A stretch of DNA of 5,378 nt, from NCBI GenBank assembly GCA_021791345.1, contig JAJYWT010000134.1, positions 1-5,378 of the forward strand, read 5' to 3'. A model generated the notes under the pieces. It made no database searches. It worked only from the letters and a program-made list of their open reading frames with translations, and was not told the DNA's origin. The stretch is from a bacterium. GTDB taxonomy: Bacteria; Chloroflexota; Dormibacteria; UBA8260; Bog-877. Within the stretch, counting starts at the first letter, position 1, and each line of letters begins with the position of its first letter. Shown piece after piece: positions 1 to 5,378 of this stretch. A program made the translations under genes and the position numbers.

Positions 1-102
1 ACGCTGCCGTGGCTCACGCTCACGGGGCTGTTGGTGGGGCTGGCGGGGGGCGCCCTGGCCGTGTACCGCGGCTTGGCTCAATATCGGGACCACAGGGATT
101 GA
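1..102 (+). CDS. AtpZ-like small membrane protein, C-terminal fragment
   Basis: Reading frame 1 is open from the window edge to a TGA at 100-102, giving the last 33 residues of a protein whose start lies upstream. The fragment is one hydrophobic, glycine-rich membrane helix (PWLTLTGLLVGLAGGALAVY) followed by a short polar, charged tail (RGLAQYRDHRD). A final 'P-W-x-T-x-x-G-hydrophobic helix-x-x-Y-R' segment is typical of the AtpZ/AtpI family of small two-helix proteins encoded at the head of many atp operons. These are proposed to help in Mg2+/Ca2+ supply or in c-ring/Fo assembly. Its stop codon overlaps the next ATG by one base (TGATG), which supports a real, co-translated gene. Only the C-terminus is visible, so the family call rests on a short motif plus position. 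Another small membrane protein is possible. Confidence 0.62.
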   Translation, partial: TLPWLTLTGLLVGLAGGALAVYRGLAQYRDHRD

Positions 103-467
103 TGGTGCAGAACGCTGACGAGATGGCGGGAGCGGTCAGGTCGGCCTGGCTCGCGGCACTGGCCGCGGTGGTGGTCGTGGCCGTGGTCGGCTTCCTCGTC
201 GCCGGGCTGGTCGGCGGCGGCCTGGCGCTGGCCGGGGGGCTGGTGGGGATCGGCAACCTGCAGCTCGCCGTCTTCGCACTCCGGCACTCACCAGTCGCCT
301 TCCTGGGCTCCAGCCTGCCCCGTCTGGCCGTGATCACGGTGGCGATGGCGGCGCTGGTCGTGCTTTTGGGGCCGGTCGGCATCTGGGCGCTGCTCGGGCT
401 GCTGGTCACCCACCTGGCGCAGGTGGGGGCCGTGCTGCGGATGGGAGCGAGGATGAGCGCCAGATGA
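102..467 (+). CDS. atpI: ATP synthase protein I-like membrane protein (AtpI)
   Basis: Encodes 121 residues, almost all hydrophobic, with about four predicted membrane helices (roughly residues 14-34, 37-60, 73-90 and 92-112). A glycine-rich stretch (residues 36-51) leads into G-N-L-Q, and S70-S71-L-P-R-L precedes helix 3. This helix pattern, the size and the position just before atpB fit the ATP-synt_I family, which are non-structural proteins thought to assist Fo or c-ring assembly. The primary sequence in this family is poorly conserved, so context carries much of the call. The ATG at 102 overlaps the preceding stop (TGATG) and has AGGGA at 94-98. That spacing is only 3 bases, so the GTG at 105 (spacing 6) is an alternative start one codon later. 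An in-frame ATG at 9 would overlap the upstream gene entirely and adds a low-complexity Gly/Arg leader, so it was not used. The 3' end overlaps atpB by 4 bases (ATGA). Confidence 0.75.
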   Translation: MVQNADEMAGAVRSAWLAALAAVVVVAVVGFLVAGLVGGGLALAGGLVGIGNLQLAVFALRHSPVAFLGSSLPRLAVITVAMAALVVLLGPVGIWALLGLLVTHLAQVGAVLRMGARMSAR

Positions 468-1228
468 GACCCATGGTCATGACCCAGATCGCGGTCGGCA
501 ACCACTGGATCGGACACATCTTCGGACAGACCATCTACCTCGACACCCTGATCAGCTCGGGGGTCGCCTTCATGGTGGTGCTGGTCGCCGCCTTCTACCT
601 GAGAAGCAAGCTCACCAGCGGGGTGCCGGGGCGGTTCCAGACGGCGATCGAGATGGTCTGGACCACCGTGGACGACTACATCAACCGCATGATCGGACCC
701 TTCGCCCGCTGGGTGGTGCCGCTGGTGACGGTGCTCTTCTTCTACATCCTGGTCAGCAACTGGCTGGAGCTGATCCCCACCGGGGGCCGGCTGACGTCCC
801 CAACCTCCGACGTGAACGACACCGCCGCCCTGGCGATCATCGTGATCGTTCTGGTCCATGTGACGTCGATAAGGAGGAAGGGCTTCGGGGGCTATCTCAA
901 GCTCAACTACGTGCACCCCGAGGGGCTGCCCTGGTTCATGTACATCCTGCTGGTCCCGATCAACGTGATCGCCCAGATCTCCTATCCCATCTCGCTCACC
1001 CTGCGACTCTTCGGCAACATGTTCGCGGCGGCTTTGATGCTGGAGATCATCGCCATCCTGCCGATCTACATCGGCTTTGTGTTCAATGGAATTTGGAAGC
1101 TCTTCGAAGGGCTCTTCGTCGACGTCATCCAGGCCTTCATCTTCGCCTTGCTGACGGTGATCTACCTCAGCATGGCGACCATGAGCGACGACCATCAGGC
1201 CACCGAGACCGCCAGCAGCCAGGGCTGA
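464..1228 (+). CDS. atpB: F1Fo ATP synthase subunit a
   Basis: Encodes 254 residues, usual for bacterial subunit a. It is the membrane stator subunit that carries the two proton half-channels against the c-ring. The essential arginine is R181 in [10 protein letters not shown] (residues 177-186), equivalent to E. coli R210. Other family blocks are SNWLELIP (98-105), the S-P-T-S-D-V-N-D-T version of the usual P-T-x-D-x-N-x-T motif (112-120), and [17 protein letters not shown] (222-238). Five to six membrane segments are visible, with an N-terminal stretch of about 30 residues before the first. By alignment with E. coli, the position of E219 is A190 and that of H245 is E215, with another acid at E194 (see findings). 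The start is ATG 464, overlapping the atpI stop as ATGA, with GAGGA at 449-453 about 10 bases upstream. In-frame ATGs at 473 and 479 would shorten the protein by 3 or 5 residues and cannot be excluded. Confidence 0.97.
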   Translation: MRPMVMTQIAVGNHWIGHIFGQTIYLDTLISSGVAFMVVLVAAFYLRSKLTSGVPGRFQTAIEMVWTTVDDYINRMIGPFARWVVPLVTVLFFYILVSNWLELIPTGGRLTSPTSDVNDTAALAIIVIVLVHVTSIRRKGFGGYLKLNYVHPEGLPWFMYILLVPINVIAQISYPISLTLRLFGNMFAAALMLEIIAILPIYIGFVFNGIWKLFEGLFVDVIQAFIFALLTVIYLSMATMSDDHQATETASSQG

Positions 1229-1246
1229 CAAGCCCCCATCAGACCC

Positions 1247-1254
1247 GGGAGGAG
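1247..1254 (+). promoter_or_regulatory. Strong ribosome binding site of atpE
   Basis: GGGAGGAG lies 6 bases before the TTG at 1261. It is a near-ideal Shine-Dalgarno sequence and decides the non-ATG start of subunit c. It sits in the only real intergenic gap in the window (1229-1260), which fits the need for many c copies per complex. Confidence 0.85.
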
Positions 1255-1260
1255 ACACAC

Positions 1261-1503
1261 TTGCTAACCACCGCACACGCAGAGGTTTACGCCGGAGCCA
1301 TGATCGGCACCGGGGTCGGCGCCGTCGGAGCCGCCATCGGTGACGGGCTGGCCGGCGCCCAGCTGATCGCCGGGATCGCCCGCCAGCCGGAGGCGCAGGG
1401 GCGGCTGCTCACCTGGACCTTCCTCACGGTGGGTCTGGCGGAGGCCGTGTACTTCATCAACCTCGCTTTGATGTTCGTGTTCATCGCCCTGGCGGGGAAG
1501 TAG
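1261..1503 (+). CDS. atpE: F1Fo ATP synthase subunit c (rotor ring proteolipid)
   Basis: Encodes 80 residues forming the two-helix hairpin that assembles into the proton-driven rotor ring. Helix 1 (about residues 10-40) carries a glycine motif (G16, G18, G20, G23, A25, G27, G29). The polar loop is R41-Q42-P43, which contacts gamma/epsilon. Helix 2 (about 50-77) carries the proton-binding carboxylate E61 in [12 protein letters not shown]. The residue at the Na+-ligand Gln position of sodium-type rings is D28, and E61 is followed by Ala rather than Ser/Thr, so the ring is expected to carry protons. From memory, the protein aligns without gaps to mycobacterial subunit c, including D28, R41, E61, Y64 and N67. 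The start is TTG 1261, chosen because of the strong ribosome binding site 6 bases upstream and because it gives the usual length. The open frame continues upstream to an ATG at 1093, but that would read through atpB with no family match. Confidence 0.96.
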   Translation: MLTTAHAEVYAGAMIGTGVGAVGAAIGDGLAGAQLIAGIARQPEAQGRLLTWTFLTVGLAEAVYFINLALMFVFIALAGK

Positions 1504-1512
1504 GCACCAGCT

Positions 1513-2016
1513 GTGGTCCTCGCCTCCAATCCGCTGACGCTGAACGCGACGTTCATCGTCGAGATCATCGTCTTCCTGGCCCTGCTGTGGCTGCTCAGCC
1601 GCTACGTGTTCCCTCCCCTGGACCGGGCGATCCGTGCCCGGCAGCAGCAGATCGCCCAGGCGCTGGGCGAGGCGGAGAGCGCCCGCAAGGAGGCCGAGCA
1701 GGCGCGGGTCTCGGAGCGCGCCGAGATGGCGGAGGCCAGGGCCAAGGCTCAGGAGATCCTGGACCGCGCCCAGCAGCTGGGTGAACAGCTGCGTGAGGAG
1801 CTGCGCCAGAAGGGGGAGCAGGAGCAGCAGGCGATGCTGGAGCGCGCCCGCGCTGAACTGGCCCGCGAGCGCGAGCAGGCGGTCGCCGAGCTCCGGCGCC
1901 AGGCGGCGGACCTGGTTCTTCTCGCCACCACCAAGGTGCTCCAGGAGGAGCTCGACCCGGCCCGTCAGCGTCGCCTGATCGACCAGGCGCTCAAGGAGGT
2001 GGACCTCAGTGCCTGA
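1513..2016 (+). CDS. atpF: F1Fo ATP synthase subunit b (peripheral stalk)
   Basis: Encodes 167 residues with the classic subunit b layout. A short N-terminus leads into one membrane helix (about residues 13-30, EIIVFLALLWLLSRYVF), then the conserved P-P-L-D-R-A-I-R-A-R-Q-Q-Q-I turn. A long, highly charged Ala/Glu/Arg/Gln-rich helix (about 37-145) follows and would form the parallel coiled coil linking Fo to the head. The C-terminal segment (ATTKVLQEEL, then LIDQALKEV) is the part that binds delta. The start is GTG 1513, 9 bases after the atpE stop. The upstream AAGTAGG (1498-1504) is a modest Shine-Dalgarno at spacing 8, and there is no in-frame ATG before the membrane helix. It is a plain b subunit: there is no delta domain at its C-terminus, unlike the b-delta fusion of mycobacteria, and no second b' gene is present in the window. 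Confidence 0.95.
   Translation: MVLASNPLTLNATFIVEIIVFLALLWLLSRYVFPPLDRAIRARQQQIAQALGEAESARKEAEQARVSERAEMAEARAKAQEILDRAQQLGEQLREELRQKGEQEQQAMLERARAELAREREQAVAELRRQAADLVLLATTKVLQEELDPARQRRLIDQALKEVDLSA
1993..2000 (+). promoter_or_regulatory. Ribosome binding site of atpH inside the end of atpF
   Basis: AAGGAGGT, an essentially perfect Shine-Dalgarno, lies 8 bases before the GTG at 2009. It falls within the atpF codons for K161-E162-V163. It selects the GTG over the in-frame ATG at 2027, which is 26 bases away. Confidence 0.85.
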
Positions 2017-2584
2017 GGTTGCCGAGATGCCGCGGGTACCCAGCACTGCGCGCCACTACGCGCAGGCGATCTTCGAGCTGGCGGAGCAGGAGCAGAGCTT
2101 CGCCAAGTGGCAGGAGCGGCTGAGCCGGCTCCGGAAGCTGCTCGAAGAGAGCGAGCTGGGGGCGGCGCTGCGCAGCCCGGAGTTCTCCGCCAGCCAGCGC
2201 CGCGAGCTGGCGCAGGCGGTCCTGGCGCGCGACCCCGAGATTGACAAGGAGGCAGCCAACCTGCTGTGGCTGCTGCTCGACAGCCGTCGCACCTCGATGC
2301 TGGCCGCGATCCAGGCGGGCTACCAGCAGCTGCTGGATCGCCGCGACGGCCGGGTGGCGGCCCGGATCTCGACCGCGGTCGAGGTCTCCCCGGAGGAGCT
2401 GGCGAAGTTCTCCAAGGAGCTCTCCCAACGCCTCGGGGTGGACGTGAACTTTGAAGCCCAGGTGGATCCCTCCCTGCTGGGCGGGGCGGTGGTGCGGGTG
2501 GGGGATCGGGTCTTTGACGCGAGTCTCAAGACCAAGCTCCAGCAGCTGCGCCGCGAGATGCTGACAGAAGTGCAATCTTCGTGA
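2009..2584 (+). CDS. atpH: F1Fo ATP synthase subunit delta (OSCP homologue)
   Basis: Encodes 191 residues. Delta caps the alpha3beta3 head and joins it to the b-subunit stalk. The N-terminal helical domain begins with the family motif A14[11 protein letters not shown]. The C-terminal domain holds a full match to the delta signature at residues 146-165, with V152[13 protein letters not shown] and the following D-R-V-F-D-A-S tail. The length is slightly above the usual 175-185, mainly from about 10 extra residues before the ARHYAQA motif. Starting at ATG 2027 would remove six of these, but the perfect ribosome binding site at 1993-2000 favours GTG 2009. The gene overlaps atpF by 8 bases (2009-2016), so translation is probably coupled. 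It is a stand-alone delta, which separates this operon from the mycobacterial fused arrangement. Confidence 0.95.
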   Translation: MPEVAEMPRVPSTARHYAQAIFELAEQEQSFAKWQERLSRLRKLLEESELGAALRSPEFSASQRRELAQAVLARDPEIDKEAANLLWLLLDSRRTSMLAAIQAGYQQLLDRRDGRVAARISTAVEVSPEELAKFSKELSQRLGVDVNFEAQVDPSLLGGAVVRVGDRVFDASLKTKLQQLRREMLTEVQSS

Positions 2585-2588
2585 GGAG
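2583..2588 (+). promoter_or_regulatory. Ribosome binding site of atpA overlapping the atpH stop
   Basis: GAGGAG begins within the atpH TGA (2582-2584) and is 3 bases from the ATG at 2592. The match is good but the spacing is shorter than usual. There is no other plausible start nearby, and the protein N-terminus fits the alpha family. Confidence 0.6.
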
Positions 2589-2591
2589 ACC

Positions 2592-4125
<1,534 letters not shown>

Positions 4126-4127
<2 letters not shown>

Positions 4128-4130
4128 GGT
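4126..4130 (+). promoter_or_regulatory. Ribosome binding site of atpG
   Basis: GAGGT overlaps the atpA stop (TGA 4125-4127) and lies 7 bases before TTG 4138. It supports that non-ATG start. It is weaker than the sites before atpE, atpH and atpD. Confidence 0.6.
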
Positions 4131-4137
4131 CCTCTGA

Positions 4138-5010
4138 TTGGCGACCCTCCGCGACATCCGCCGGCACATCCGCGCGGTCCGCAACATCGAGCAGATAACC
4201 AGGGCCATGCAGATGGTGGCGGCGGCCAAGATGCGGCGGGCCCAGGCGCGCGCCGAGAGCGGAAGGCCGTACGCCCTGGCCATGGACCAGGCGGCCCGGG
4301 ACGTGGCCAAGATCGGCAAGGAATACCGCCACCCGTTCCTGGTGCCGCCGGAGCACGGTCGGGGACTGCTGATCCTGGTCACCTCCGACCGGGGGCTGGC
4401 GGGGTCGCTCAACGCCAACACCATCCGGGCGGCGCACCAGCACATGCTGCGCAACTTCGGCCCGCGCTATCAGGTGGTCGCGATCGGGCGCAAGGCGGTC
4501 GACTTCTCCAGGCGGATGCCGGTGGAGCTGATCCACCACCGGGTCGGGCTGCCCGACCAGGTGGAGATCGGCGAGCTGCGGCCGGCGGTGGAGCGGGCGA
4601 CCAGGGCGTATCTGGACAAGGAGGTGTCGGGAATCGTCCTCGCCTACTCGCGGTTCAAGAACCTCTTGACCCAGGTACCGACCGTGCAGCAGCTGGTGCC
4701 GGTCCCACCCGCGGAGCCGGACGAGGGGCCGAGGACCGAGGGCGACTACATCTATGAGCCCGACGGGGAGGCGGTGCTGGAGCGGCTGATGCCGACCTAC
4801 CTGCTGAGCCACGTCTATCACGCGGTGGTGGAGAATCAGGCGAGCTTCTACGGCGCGCAGATGATCGCGATGCAGAACGCCTCATCCAGCGCCGGCGACG
4901 TGATCCGCGAGCTCTCGCTCACCGCCAACAAGGTGCGCCAGGCGGGGATCACCAAGGAACTGATGGAGATTATCGGTGGCGCCGAGGCGCTGCAGGCAGC
5001 CCGGCGCTGA
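4138..5010 (+). CDS. atpG: F1Fo ATP synthase subunit gamma (central shaft)
   Basis: Encodes 290 residues, standard for gamma, the rotating shaft between the c-ring and the alpha3beta3 head. The N-terminal helix is typical ([20 protein letters not shown], then [14 protein letters not shown], residues 2-35). The Rossmann-like middle contains T82[12 protein letters not shown]. The acidic, proline-rich stretch around residues 188-209 leads into D-Y-I-Y-E-P-D, as in other bacterial gammas. The C-terminal helix carries the gamma signature I271[13 protein letters not shown]. The start is TTG 4138: the residues right after it match the family N-terminus, and no in-frame ATG occurs until residue 24. 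I see no cysteine regulatory loop of the chloroplast type and no clear mycobacterial-type extra loop. It lies 10 bases after atpA and 10 bases before atpD. Confidence 0.97.
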   Translation: MATLRDIRRHIRAVRNIEQITRAMQMVAAAKMRRAQARAESGRPYALAMDQAARDVAKIGKEYRHPFLVPPEHGRGLLILVTSDRGLAGSLNANTIRAAHQHMLRNFGPRYQVVAIGRKAVDFSRRMPVELIHHRVGLPDQVEIGELRPAVERATRAYLDKEVSGIVLAYSRFKNLLTQVPTVQQLVPVPPAEPDEGPRTEGDYIYEPDGEAVLERLMPTYLLSHVYHAVVENQASFYGAQMIAMQNASSSAGDVIRELSLTANKVRQAGITKELMEIIGGAEALQAARR

Positions 5011-5017
5011 GGAGGTG
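5010..5017 (+). promoter_or_regulatory. Ribosome binding site of atpD
   Basis: AGGAGGTG starts in the last base of the atpG stop and ends 3 bases before ATG 5021. Two in-frame GTG codons (5015 and 5018) sit in the same stretch, but ATG is the most likely start. The tight spacing resembles that of atpA, so both head subunits have a strong site very close to the ATG. Confidence 0.6.
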
Positions 5018-5020
5018 GTG

Positions 5021-5378
5021 ATGGCGAAGAGCAAGCAGACTACAGAGACCAGGGCGATGGGAGAGGTCCTGCAGGTGATCGGGGCGGTGGTCGACGTCGC
5101 CTTCGATCAGAGCGACCTGCCCCACATCCTGGACGCCCTGGAGGTGGAGCGGGAGGGGTCGCGGCTGGTGCTCGAGGTCCAGCAGCACCTGGGCAATGAT
5201 GTCGCCCGCTGCATCGCCATGGAGACCACCGACGGGCTGCGCCGTGGCGACCCAGTGCGTGCCACCGGCTCCCCCATCCAGGTGCCGGTCGGCAAGCAGG
5301 TGCTGGGACGGATGTTCAACGTCATCGGGGAGACGATCGACGGAGGGCCGGAATTGAAGGTGGAGAAGCGGATGCCGA
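5021..5378 (+). CDS. atpD: F1Fo ATP synthase subunit beta, N-terminal part (cut by window edge)
   Basis: The first 119 codons of the catalytic subunit are present, and the frame is still open at the window end. The visible part is the N-terminal beta-barrel domain: G14[14 protein letters not shown] opens it. E52-V-Q-Q-H-L-G-N-D-V then [11 protein letters not shown] are the next family blocks, followed by the start of the nucleotide domain (V88[14 protein letters not shown]103-E-T-I-D). The Walker A (usually GGAGVGKT) and the catalytic Glu lie downstream, outside the window, so the catalytic residues cannot be checked. The first 12 residues ([11 protein letters not shown]) form a short polar extension before the M13-G-E-V block. 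ATG 5057 would remove it but lacks a good ribosome binding site. Its position right after atpG is the usual order, and atpC (epsilon) would be expected next. Confidence 0.97.
   Translation, partial: MAKSKQTTETRAMGEVLQVIGAVVDVAFDQSDLPHILDALEVEREGSRLVLEVQQHLGNDVARCIAMETTDGLRRGDPVRATGSPIQVPVGKQVLGRMFNVIGETIDGGPELKVEKRMP

Noticed and set aside
9..101. Upstream ATG extending the AtpI-like protein by 31 residues
   Set aside because: The extension would lie wholly inside the AtpZ-like gene and encodes a Gly/Arg/Pro-rich leader without family similarity. The ATG at 102 overlapping the stop is the normal coupled start.
1229..1260. Possible promoter or hairpin in the atpB-atpE gap
   Set aside because: At 32 bases it holds only the atpE ribosome binding site. 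I see no inverted repeat, -10/-35 pair or T-run.
20..1276. A 418-codon minus-strand open frame opposite atpI and atpB, and similar frames at 1264-2046, 2006-2686 and 4078-4821
   Set aside because: Same cause: high third-position GC leaves the antisense frame free of stops. The products are His/Asp/Gln/Arg-rich without domain features or convincing ribosome binding sites.

Overview
This window is an almost gap-free stretch of one operon, on the + strand, encoding the F-type (F1Fo) ATP synthase. In order it holds: the 3' end of an AtpZ-like small membrane protein (1-102), an AtpI-like membrane protein (102-467), atpB/subunit a (464-1228), atpE/subunit c (1261-1503), atpF/subunit b (1513-2016), atpH/delta (2009-2584), atpA/alpha (2592-4127), atpG/gamma (4138-5010) and the first 119 codons of atpD/beta (5021-5378, cut by the window edge). 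Both edges fall inside genes, so neither the operon promoter nor its terminator is visible. The longest non-coding gap is 32 bases (1229-1260).

The products form one machine. Subunits a and c make the proton path and rotor ring in the membrane. Subunits b and delta form the peripheral stalk that holds the alpha3beta3 head still. Gamma is the central shaft, and alpha and beta form the nucleotide-binding head. Epsilon (atpC) would be expected just after atpD, outside the window. AtpZ and AtpI-type proteins are small accessory membrane proteins commonly encoded at the head of atp operons.

The DNA is clearly GC-rich, with a strong G/C preference at third codon positions and several GTG/TTG starts. 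Subunit c aligns without gaps, residue number for residue number, with the mycobacterial/actinobacterial c subunit as I remember it ([12 protein letters not shown] and EAxYFINL blocks), and subunit a ends in an actinobacteria-like block. However, b and delta are separate genes, not fused as in mycobacteria, and an AtpZ-like gene precedes atpI. This suggests a high-GC member of Actinobacteriota or a deep-branching relative such as a Chloroflexota/Dormibacterota-type lineage. That placement is inference.

I do not see a previously undescribed system here. The observations worth a second look are residue-level departures from family consensus: subunit a proton-channel positions, the subunit c glycine motif and drug-pocket position 63, and signature-motif changes in alpha. 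The start-codon and overlap pattern may also set subunit stoichiometry.
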